Shown one piece after another: positions 44,501-56,500 of a stretch of 64,000 nucleotides of DNA. The notes under the pieces are model-generated. The model did no database searches and was not told the DNA's origin. It was given only the letters and a program-made list of their open reading frames with translations. Source of the DNA: Heloderma charlesbogerti (Eukaryota > Chordata > Lepidosauria > Squamata > Helodermatidae); the NCBI GenBank assembly GCA_026122225.1, contig JANEZZ010001951.1, forward strand, positions 310,001 through 374,000, in the 5' to 3' direction. The position numbers were made by a program, and so were the translations under genes. Numbering within the stretch: position 1 is the first letter of the stretch; each line of letters starts with the position of its first letter.

Positions 44501-47500
44501 GAGATTTACTATGACGTATAACTATAGTAAAAGCCTGCACCTCCTCAGATCTGTTGCATGGAATTTACAAAAGAAATTATTAGAGGATCCATACAAATGC
44601 ACTCAAAATAGGGTTGAGGGATAGTACTGGTGGAGACAATTTTTGTGCAGTGTACAAAAGTGTGTGCATGTTGATGAAAATGCCTCAGAAAAACATGGTA
44701 TGAATTGGGTGTAAAGGAGGGCAAGGGAGTTTCTACATATCAGAAAATAAATCCTGTACGAGACTGTAGTAAGCTTCCATCAATATAAAACAACTGCGTT
44801 CTTTTTCTGAAATGCAACTTTATCTGCCTGGCAAATTGTTTCCCAGGAATTAGACATAAAGACAATCATAGCTGCATTTATTCAGGCTGTTTCATTAAAA
44901 TGCAAGATCTAAGTTTGTTGAAGAAACTCTTAATAACCATAGTGAAGTGAATCAAACTGGCCAGTGCTTTGATTTATTTCAGCTCTCATTTTCCATGATA
45001 ATTTGGAGCCAAAGATTAAATTACAACAGACACTTGGTAGGTGGCAAGAATGTTAGGGTTACGTTAATTCCTCTGCTCTCAAAACTGATTTTCATTACCC
45101 TCATTATATAAATAGAAATGGGATTTCGGAACTTTTTCATACAAGAGGCCAAATTTTAATTAATTCATTATGTCTGCAGCTATAACCTCCCTCAGTTGAC
45201 TGAAGTGGAAGACTGTTGTTCATTCAAATACACAACTTTACTGCAAAGTAATACCTCGGATCTAAAGGAAGTAATTTAGGCCCAGTCCAGACAGTCATTT
45301 ATACCATGGTTTAGTTGATCGGGAATGAGTAGTAACTCTCACCCTTCCATCTCCTCCTTTGCACAGTAGAGGAGAGGAAAGGCTTTTGCCTTTAGTTTTA
45401 ACTAATTCACAGTTTCCCGTTACATACAAACATGGGGAACTGAGGTTTATTCTAATTCTGGTTACTTAAACCATGGTTTGATATCCTGGTTTGTTAACTA
45501 ACGAAACTTAAATGCTCACTTCCTCGAAGTGGTGGCTCCAGGTCCATATGCACATCACCTTTCCCAAAAGGAAATCTGAGGAATGTCCAAAGCCTCCAGG
45601 AGCTGCTGCTTTGAGGTACCTGGAGTGCCTTGAAGTGGCAGCTCTCAAAGAAGCTGGCCCTTCCTGCCCCCTTGCTTTTCCCAACAAGGAAAGGCAAGGG
45701 GCAGACGGAGCTTCTTAAAGGGTGGTTAGTGGCTCCAGTGGAGGCTTCCATGGGCTGGGTGGGGAAGTCTCACAGGCTTAAACTGGCCCACATGCTGGGG
45801 GTTTCCCACCTCTGATATAATGAGTGGCTCTGGTGCAATCATCACCCTAAAATCTCTCCAGCCATTTTTAGTTCCTACACATCTCTGTGGAATAAGAAAG
45901 ATGGGGGAACTGCTCTTTAGTAGCTTTTACAGGAGATGAAGACAGTGTAATGTTTTCCTTTTTGAAATACGCCTTTTGGGAACTGTAGTATCCACTTCTC
46001 AGTTCTTTAGTGCCAAAAACTATTGTGTCATTGTTTGGGTTTATTGACATATAAAGGCCATATGATCTGGTGACACAGGAGGACTGTACGTGATAAACAT
46101 GTGCAGAGGGGGTTTATGCCCACTGGCCCCCTCCCCTGCATGCATTCAGCATCACTTCAGAAAGAGCCTGTGAGTGTGCAGACTGTCTGCACAGTTGGGA
46201 ACCCTGGATGGGAACAGTCTTACAGAAGAGCTCATGGCCTTGCATTCAAAGAACCATGGCATTTGCAGGATTTAGATGAAATGGCATTTCATCTGTCACT
46301 TCCAGCACCTTTAGTTTGGCTTTATTTACTCTTTTTTATGTAATTCCTACAACACTAATTTGCAAAATGCTATACAATCCTTACGGTGTTTTCACATAAT
46401 AACACTATGTAGCTTACTGTAGTTCTTATGTGACTGAAAGGGTGGCTTGTTCAAAACAAGCCAGTAGGTCTTGCCAATAACTGCACCAGAGTATCCGAAA
46501 TTGATTAAATAACCATGTTCCATTCTTCATTCATGAAATAAAATATAAAGGAAGTAGAAAAATATTACCTGTATTTTCTCATGTGAACAGTTGATTCTTC
46601 AGTCAAGTCCAGTATTGGCATCGATATACAATGTATTGTTGAAGGCACTTACCTTTCTGAATTTTTGCATTTTATACTGTTGGGGTTTGTAGAAATCTCT
46701 AATTGTGTGACTACTTGTCTTTGAAGTAAGAGGGTTTGTTTTCATTTTTCTTTTTAAATAAAAAAACAGAGTCAAGGAGTGATGTGGACTATCTCAGCCG
46801 AAGAATCAGATAATAATTTTACTTATTGCAAGCAGCAGAATGTCCATGGAAGTGCCAGATTCATTGCAATCCAGCTTTATGAAACCATACAGGTAAATTC
46901 AAAAGATTGTGTATCCTCTAATGTGTGCATATAGTAAGGAGAGAAGGAAATAAGAATCTAGCCCTTCCATTTAGAATTAAAGATGATCCACTGAGAATTC
47001 TTAAAATGGAACTTGAACCGAATGACCTTTTGATTATAGATAGCCTACTGTTATCTTGAGAGTTTCTTATCTAAAGGGCTAGGGTTTTAGTGTTGTCCAA
47101 CCCCCCAACCATTTCTAATTCTCCAGGCCTACTTTAGAGGGAGTGCAACACCATCTTTTGAACAGAACCACCTACCTACAGAACCTCCATCTTGTAAGGA
47201 TCAGGTTTCAGTTTATAGGCCCTCATCTAGCCTGTTACTGATTCCAGGCACCAGTTCAGCATTTTCACTGCCTCACCTGAATCTGATGAGAGAGTGAGAG
47301 CTGGGTGTCATCAGAATACTGAGGGTACCTCAGACCAAGTCCACAAAAGATCTCTCCCAGCATTTTGATGTAAATGTCACAAAGCCTGAGGGACAAAATA
47401 GAACCCTGCAGGAACCCATAGCAAATAAGCCATGGGGCTGGGCAGCAAGTCCCCCAGCACCACCTTCTTCACCTGTACAGGCTCTTTAGGTAGGACCAAA

Positions 47501-50500
47501 ACCACTGTATCAACATGCCTCCAATTCCCAACTCGGAGAGCCTGTACAGAAAGTGCCATGGGGTTGATGATATTGAATGCCATTGAGAGGTTCAGGTCAA
47601 TTAACAGGGTCACACTCCTCCTGTCCTCCTCCTGGCATAGGTCATCTATCAGGGCGACCAAGATAGTTTCTGTAAACCCAGATTGAACTGGGTTGGGATA
47701 ATTCTTAAAACTGAAACAAGCCCACTGTAAATAGCCCCCCATGTAATGTCATATTATTTATGAAACACCTGGAAGAATGGTGGGTTACAATTGTAATACA
47801 TATATTACTACCACTATTACTGCCACTAAAATAATATTTATATCCTGCCTTTTTTCCTGCAAGGAACCCAAGAAGGCTCACATGGTCCTCCTCTCCATTT
47901 TATCCTCACAACAACCTTGTGAGTTAGCTTAAGCTGAGAATCAGTTACTGGCCCAAAGACACCCAATGAGCTTCATTGCCAAGTGGGTACTAGACGTGTG
48001 ATCCCTCTAGTCTCAGTCCAACACTGTAACCACTACACCACATTGGCTGCCCAATGTACCTTGGAATCATTGGCATGCATTTCCAATGGATGTCCCCTTC
48101 ATACAATTCATGGTAATTCTATTGCAGTATCATTTTGTGAAAAGAAAAAAAAGTTATCTGTGGATCCAAAGCCTACTTAAATCCCATTACAGCCATTAAG
48201 AGTTAACTACCAGGTGGCTCAAAAGTAGGTATACAGTTGTTCAGAATGTTGATGGGAGAAAGAGAGAATGTGTGAGTAGAAGATGTGTGGGTGGAGTCAG
48301 AATGACATTTGGGAAGAGTGAGTGACAGGGAGTGACAGTTAAATCAGTAAAGTGTAGCGAGAGGCCCTTAAGTAGGTATACAGTTGTTTAGTTGTTTAGT
48401 GGGGTTTTTTAATGATATTGTGAATGGTGGCAGCGAACTTGAGTCAAGAACAAAGAAAGTGGATTCTAAAGCAGTACTGGAAGACTGAAAATGCCAAGCA
48501 GGTGCGCACAGCATGGCAAGAAGCATCTGACACTCCTCCACCAACACGTCTGACAATTTATTGTCTTAGAGATGAATTTGAAGCAACAAGTGCAGTGGCT
48601 AATGCACTGAAATCTGGATGTCCTAGGATGTCTATGACAGAGGAAAACGAGATGAGAGTCACTCTGACATTTGTGAACAGTCTGAAAAAGTCCACACGAC
48701 GTGCATCTAAGCAGCTATCCATACCTAGAACGTCCTTGCAACGCTTAATGCATAAATTGAAATTGAAGCCGTACCGTCCAAGACTGTTACATGGTCTTCT
48801 GGAGGACGACCCAGACCGTTGGTTGCAATTCTGTGAGATGATGCGTAACCAAATCTCTAACGAACTTCTTGATAAGATCATCTGGTCAGATGAAGCTTCT
48901 TTCAAGTCGTCAGGCCATGTGAACAGGCATAACTGTGTATTGATGGCAGATGAAAATCCTCATTTGACTATCACATCTCAACTGAAGCATTTATGGACAT
49001 TGATGCGGACCGGAATTTGTGTCGTACTGTGTGTCAGTGTTCTGGACAAGTTCGAGGAATGTTGCAACGTTGATGGAATACATTTCGAGCACTTACAAGA
49101 TTAAACAATGTTAAACAAATGTAAATATAATAAAATGCAAATAAACTATACTGTATACCCACTTTGGGGCCACTCTGTATGTGTAGAACTGCAACCTTAA
49201 TCTGTATACCTCTAATGTCTAGTAGGTACATGTTAATAGCTTATAGAGATATATTAATTGACTTCAGTGAGATTTAAGCAGCCTATCTGTAGGACTGTAG
49301 GCTTGAACTCCTACTACAGAAAAATCAGATTATAACAATTTGCCATCAAGAAGATAGATATATGTTAGATTACAAACCAAGTTTAAATTGCACCTGGAAC
49401 TGTTGGCATTTCTTGGCAAGTATGCATTGGTGTGATGTTCAGTGTCTCAATAGAATTTCTTTTTCTGTGGAATAGACAAATGGCAAAAGAATCAATAGGC
49501 AGTTGGTTGTAACAATACAAAATCAAGGTGCATTCTGGAAGATATTCTTTATTGTGTTCTTTGTTCAGTTCATGATGACAGGGTTCAATTATGTATCTCA
49601 GTTTAAAAAATTTTGGGAGCCTTTAAAATCTTTAAATGGTCACGAACATTGGATAGTATCCAGTGTTAGTCCTACATAGAGTAGAGCCATTGAAATGAAT
49701 GAGACTTAAGTTGGTCACAATTAAATTAAGTCCAGTTCATTTCAATGGCTCTACTCTATGTGGGACTAACATTGGATACCACCCAATGTATTCTCACGCA
49801 GTAATCTACCCCACATTCTAATCATTTCTTCTTATTACAATTTTGTAAAAGTGAACTTTCCTTCCTATCTCCTGGTGCTTGTGGCTTGACTCTATAAGTG
49901 TTTAAGAATAAGTGAAATATCCTTTGCTATTTCTCCCCCCCTCCCCAATCTATAATATGAAGCCTGCTCTTTTTGTTTCTTATATAGGGACTGAAGCAAG
50001 ACATAAAGAATCTCCGTTTGTCTGCCCTTCAATTTTCAAGGGATGTCCAGCATCAGAGCAAGAGCTTTCTCTACCAGATGTTGGCTTATGCCCAAAGGCT
50101 ACAGCTACATAATGAGGCTATGCAAAGTAAGAGATGACTGTCAGCTCAAGCTTATCAGGCTGTCATCTAGTGCCTTGAACCACTGAGTAACTATAATGCA
50201 TCAAGCTGTTAGGATCTGTCATGAGGAGTCTAGGTTTGGGGTTGCAGGATGGAATCTTTTGCTGCTGCTAGAACAGGGCTGGGGAATCTCAGGCCAGGGG
50301 ACTAAATCTGGCCCTCCAGGATTCCCCAGATGGCCATGCCCCCTTCTCTTTCTGGCCTGCCAGGTGCCTCTGGAAGCTTATGAACAGGACATGAAGATGA
50401 TGGCTGCCCTAAATGGTTTATCCCCAGCATCTGGGATTTAGAGAGTATGGCCTTTGAATTTAAAAATTTCCTTTAGCTATCATGGCTGATAGCCATTGCT

Positions 50501-53500
50501 ACACCTAGCCTCTATGAATCCTAATAGCACTAATCCTAGAACAATAAGGATCTTATGTTTTCTAGACTTACATAGGTTTTTTTCAAACAGAAGAATAAAC
50601 TAATATATAAATATTCAAAATTATTTTGCCTGCTAAGCACGTATACATACTTATGAATGCAATATGCTCTATTTTTTAATGTAAAAAAAGTATGCATACT
50701 GAGAGCCTAAAAAAGAAAGGGTGCTTCAGCACTAGGTGTGTAGGGCTTAGAGGTAGCCAGCTCTGTCTCTAGCTTATATTGTTATGCTGTAAAACATGAG
50801 GTCTAGTTTCCTGTCTTTCCACCTCACCCCCACCTCCATCCCTAATTTATGTTGAAAAGGGCAGATTTGCTCAATCTTTGTTCAGTCTTTGATATGACAT
50901 ATAGTAGTTATCCTTGTTCTCAAGGTTAGGCCCTCTTTGTATTTTTAATTCTTCAGCAATCAAACTCATTATTCTGTTAACATGACAGAGATATAAAGGA
51001 AGCTTTGGTACTCTTCATGAAAGCCGAGCCCTATGCCAAAATGAAGAGAATAATGACCACAGAAATAAAAACTTGCTACTATCGAAGGTTTAATGTCAAA
51101 GTGGCCTAGAATTTAAGAGGCTATTCTGTACCAGGGTATCTTCCATAGTAATGCAGAACCATGGTCCTTCAGGCTAATCTGAGAGAGATGTTCTTTGAGT
51201 CTTTTGCCCACTTGTGGAATCTCCACGTCTTCCAGAGAGAGGGGTTGATAGACCTCTCTATCAGCCTTCAAAGAAACATCTCCGTGCCCACAAATAACGA
51301 GGTAAGAATTGAGGTTGAAAGTAAGGGAGAGTCTGGAAAGAAGTTCCAGTTCATATTGCATCATGGGAGCTGATGGATAACTACTATATGTCAGATCAAA
51401 GACAGAACAAAACTGCCCTTTTTAACATATTAGGGATGCTGGGCTGGGGCGGCGGAAAGAACTCCACTTCTCTTATTCTGATTCATACAATATATAGATG
51501 GCATTTGTACTTTAAAAGGGTGATACTTGGCATTGCCAGATTATCAGTTTGAATTCTTTGTCTCAGGAGTCTAAGGATTCTCAAGATACGCTCAGAATTC
51601 TTATACTGGGCGTCCCTGAATTTATGTATGTGTATGCAAAAGGTCTCACATCTCCTACAGAAGCCTTTTATTCTCACACATATAGACGAATTCTTGCACA
51701 TCAAGCAACCTGGGTGGAATTTCATTAGAAGGCAGAATGACCCTTAGTATTGCTCCACGCCCCACAGGTGCTGTTTATTATGTCATCACAGTGCAGTATG
51801 AATGGAGCTACTGCAAGACCAGTAGAGGCTGGTGGCGCCAATGTCAGTGGGGCAATGAATCCGCTCCAGGTTTCAGTCAGAACCAGTTGAAACTCTAAAG
51901 GAACTATCCAAGGTGCTTTGCAGAGTTCTGACTGAAACCCAGAGCAGATTCACCGCCCCACTGACATTGGAGGCACTAGCCTCCACTGAGAAAGACCACC
52001 ATACTGTAGTTGTGATAGAGCTTCTTTCCTGCCCCACACCTTCCATTGACATATGAGTTGAATGTTTCCAGGACTGTGTTCGTGTTTTCAGTATAGAGAA
52101 CAATGTCACAAAATTGAGTGCTGGACTTGAAGCTCTCCCTTCTAGCCCTAGACTTTTGTGTCTTCTATTTTTTCCATGGCTTCCTATTTTGTAGATATCA
52201 GCATGCAAACATTCCAGGCCCCACGCCTATGGAAAACATGTAGCCTAGTAATTCTGTGAAGATTTGTGAAAACATCTTTTCAGCATTTCAGACTAAAGCT
52301 CTTGAGCTTGAACAATCCTTGTATGAAGTAAACAAGAGATACCAGAAAGAAAAACAAAGGAGAAAAGTACTTCATAACAGTTTAGTTGTAAGTATCCTGT
52401 TAATTAAGTGTATACTGTTGAAAAAGCACCATATAAATATTAGAGTTGCCAGGGAACCTTTAACAGCCCTACATCACCAGAGGAGGATTCAGCTGTAGCT
52501 TCTCATGCCTGCTGTTCCTCAGTCATGATGCTCTTTTCCCTCTGTTCCCGACTGTGGTGGGGCAAAGCGGAATTCCTGCTTGCTCCAGCAGGCAAGAGAA
52601 GCCATACCTGTATCCTCCTTTGAAGCCATGGGGCTGTTTAAAGAAACTGGAGGCTTGTCCAAGTTGCAGCCTTATTAAGTAGGGCTGTGCACAGACCCCC
52701 CGCTTCGCTTCGGATGCTACTTTGGACCTTCTGAAGCAGCCCCTTTGCTTTGGACCTTCTGAAGCAGCCCCTTTGCTTTGGACCCCATCTGCTTCACTTC
52801 AGATCCAGATCCGAAGTGAGATTTGGATATCCGAATCATTCTGATACGATGTTTCCCATTGACTTGCACTGGAAAATAGAAACAGCCATAACTTTTTCAG
52901 TTTTCATGATAAATGCATGAAATTTGGGGACCTGGCAGCCTCCCAAACCTCAGAAGTATGTGACCAAGGCTCTGGCATGTCACTCTCCCTGGTTCTTCAA
53001 TGCTCCCAAGCACCCTGGATAACTTCAGTGTCTTATCCCACCACTACCACCATGTGAAGGATTGTTGGTATCACCCCAACAACCCTGCAAGGTAGGCCAG
53101 GCTCAACATGGCCACAAGTCTCCCCAAGCTTACTCAGTAGCTTCCCTCCCAGGCCAATAGACACTGTAGTTAGCACTGAAGTTACACAGGACACATCACA
53201 CCAACTGGAAGTTGGATAAAAGTTTATTAGGGGAAAGGAACAATAAGTAAGGCAAAGGGGAGAGGTGGTAGGTTGTACAGGAAATTACAAGCAAGTTACA
53301 ATATTCAAAGCAAAGCCAGAAAGGCCAATCACCAAGGCACACACTCCCAGGATCAAAACAATAAAGCTAGCTAGTCTGTCCTATACATACCAAAGTATGG
53401 GCCTCTCAGGATAGCCATCAACCAGCAGCACACCCTAGTACCATCAGAGCAAAAGAAGAGATGGCTATCCTTCTTTGGCCCCCTTTTTATTGCCCAGCCC

Positions 53501-56500
53501 TAGCAACTCAAGGCAGATTTGAAATGCCCAATCATAGCCCAGTCCCAGGACACCCCACTCCACCCTCCCAAGGAGGCTGAATCTTCCCACCAGACACAGC
53601 TGTTATCACTTTCCCAATTAGCCAGAGCAGAGTGTGGCCTTGAGCTGCTGGGCTGAGAAACGGCCAAAAAAACAATCAGCTTCCAGGTGGCTACTTCGTA
53701 TGTGACAACCCAAGCAGCCCTCATGTCTTCAGCTTCTACTACCCTCCTTCTTGACAAGCAGTGAATAGGAGGAGGTCACTACCCTAATCTCTGCTGTAGG
53801 TTTCTTTGAAGTGCAAATAACCCCTCTCCCCTAATACTACTAAATTTAGTAATCTGGAGCCAGATAAAGTTGGCATCTAGGCTGTGGGTTACCAATTTGC
53901 CATCTTGGACTTAAGAGATGGTTGATTCGTGCAACTGCCCTGTGGTCAAAATTTGCTGGATTTCTAAAATCTGGATAACTTAATGTGCCTAGCTCCATCT
54001 TTTCTAAATCCATATAACTTCCTTCTCACTGTCTCTCAAGTACTCTGTTTGATTGTAATAATAGGGATGTTGGAGAAATCTGCAATGGATTCAAGACCCT
54101 GAAGATGCCTCATATTGGGCTTGCTTGCTTTGCCACACAATGGAGTATTATTTAAATAATAGATGTAGTGCTTTGCCTGCTGTATTTTGAAATGTGGACA
54201 TGTGTAGTGCTTTGCTTGGACACAGCAGAAGCACGCACACACATGCAAAAGAAAAGCAAATACAGAACTACCTACAAGCAAAGAAAAGAGTTTATATTTT
54301 ATTTTTTTAGGGAAAAGAGAGTTCAAAAATGAGAAGGGAAGGAATACAGGAATTGAGAAGGGCATGGGGGGGGGGAGCCAAGAACAAGTAAAGTACTTAA
54401 AAAAAAATTGTTTTTTAAATGGATCTAGCCAGAAAGCTACAAAGAAAGAGTGGGAAAGAGTCCAACACACACACACACACATGCCACAGATCTAACCAGA
54501 TAAATTCAGAGCTCTCTCCAGTAACCACCAGATCTTTCTCTCGCAATGAACAAATGCAGGCTTTTTTCTCCAATATGTCCAGTATTCCCCCCTACCTCCT
54601 CCACCACTGTCACTGATTGGAGACTGCTTGGGTACGTTCAGCCCTAATTTGGCAACTCGAGTTGCCATTCGCCAAAACTCACTCCTCTCCCCTTCCCCCC
54701 CTCCTCCTCCTCTCCCCCTCCCTGAGCTTTCTCAAGTTGATACATTTTGGAGACAGGCTGTCTGGGCTTCAGAAGGCATCAGAATAGCTCTGAATCAGCG
54801 AGGACGACGGAGGCGCTTTGTCAGTGACCTGCTTCTCTTTGGAGCGCCTCAATACTGGTCTGATTTGCTTCGGATAGCACCGGAGCACCCCAATTCACTT
54901 CAATATTAGGATTTGGCACTATTATTAAGTATGCTCTGGCTGTATATATTGTGTAGTATATTGATTTTTATTAGCGTATCAGCTTTCCAGTGCACCATGC
55001 TACCTTTCTTTGAATCAGTTCAGTGTGATTACACTAAGTACAAACCTTATGGTCTTTCACTATCTTGGATCAGCTGATCAGAACTGGTGCCAGTCTGGTT
55101 TGGTATGAAGATACTGAAGGCTGTTGTGGGCTAAACCTAGATTGAATTTAGTTGCTCTTTTATCTCCCGCTTTCAGCTTTACCTCATGATTATTGAAGCT
55201 CTACCTCATTAAATTACCATCTCCCGCCCCACACACATACTTTTCTTTTTTAATCCCAGAGTAGGATTTCAGCACATATTTTCCTTAGTCCACCTCTGTA
55301 TCCCCTAACTTTCCAGCCATTGTAATCAGACTTGTGTTCAATCTGTGGAATCAAGTAGTTGTAATTCAAGTGAGATTGGATCTTTAAGATCTGTAGCATT
55401 TATTTTAAATGCTTACCTTTGTTAGCTATTATCTGTAAGGATTTCTTTCCCATTTGCTTTTCCAAATGTGCCTTTTGTAGGCTGGCTGATTATTAATAAC
55501 AAGTGCTTTACCTGCACTCATCCAAAAAATCCCACAAGATATTTAATGTTGGCCCCTTAAATTGTGGCGAATGAACTCTTGCTGGATGTATTACCTATTA
55601 AACTCTGCACTGTACTGCAGTTTAGAGTAAAGTCTTAAGGAGGTGCACCCTAGAGATACAGTTAGAAGGTGCCACCCACTCAGCTGTGGTGTTCATCTCA
55701 TTTTAGTGGTGCTTGCACTGGACTGTCATCAAAGCCATTGGAAACTGAACACCATTTGCATGCCAGCAATGCTCCAACCATTGCCCTTTATATTTCTTAC
55801 AAAACTCCATAGTTAAAATTCTATCTGTTCCAGAGAAAGCTGAATTCTGTAACTAGGATAAATTACATACGTTCAAGCAAGCTTGATTATTTGCAGAATT
55901 CTGGTTTTTCTCGTCATAGATAGTAAATGCTAAGAGGTATCAGACCATGAAGCCCATGCCCTGTCAGCTTCTGGGAGTTCAAGAGGTATCACCCGCACAT
56001 TTTCAGCCCTATTGGCATAGGCTTGAAATACTGGAAACGTGCTCTCTCTTTTTTAAAAATGAAAGCGGAGATTCTCAGGATGTTGAATTATCTACCTTGT
56101 ACCAATCTTTCCACCTCTGGAGAGCACTTGTAGAATGCACACAACTTTGCTCATACTGGAGGCATATTTCTCTTTCTGGAGAACATAATCAGCAAGGAAC
56201 ACTGGTGATAGTATGGTATGACAATAATTGAATTGGAGAATATTTTCTTAAGCTCCAAGACTGCCATCTCCTACTTCTTACCTGCCTCTACTGATCTGAT
56301 TGAGGATGCTTTAGAATAAATGGTTTGGTCTTCAGTTAAAATCCATGGGGGTTACTGCCAAGTAAATGTGTTTAGTATCAGACTGTAAGGCAGCCTTCCC
56401 CAACTTGGTGCCCTCCAGATGTTTTGGACTACAACTCTCATCATTCCTTACCATTGGCCATGTTGACTGGGGCTGATGGGAGTTGAAGTCCAAAACATCT

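Larger units (their letters stand above)
40998..46769 (+). other. KIF25 intron 2, repeat-rich
   Basis: Holds MITEs, a CR1 and a BovB fragment (own entries). A CR1-like scrap is probable at 44140-44215. A possible hAT-like end (CAGGGCCAGCTCAAGGC) lies near 43880, and 45290-45500 contains ACCATGGTTT inverted segments of unclear class. No other exon seen. Confidence 0.55.
46893..49987 (+). other. KIF25 intron 3, repeat-rich
   Basis: Contains an old L2 fragment, a SINE, a mariner and a palindromic MITE (own entries). Nothing else recognised. Confidence 0.6.
50127..52283 (+). other. KIF25 intron 4
   Basis: Contains a repeat scrap near 50269-50370 resembling a hAT end (CAGGGCTGGGGAATCTCAGG), a CR1 scrap at 50410-50525 and the palindromic element at 51820. 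No gene seen. Confidence 0.55.

Noticed and set aside
52720..52787. CRISPR-like short repeats
   Set aside because: Direct tandem units without spacers in a vertebrate intron; a minisatellite only.
54628..54909. 93-codon open frame with a proline run and an Arg-rich stretch
   Set aside because: Lies in KIF25 intron 5 in compositionally biased DNA, no acceptor/donor pair in phase with KIF25, no recognisable domain.
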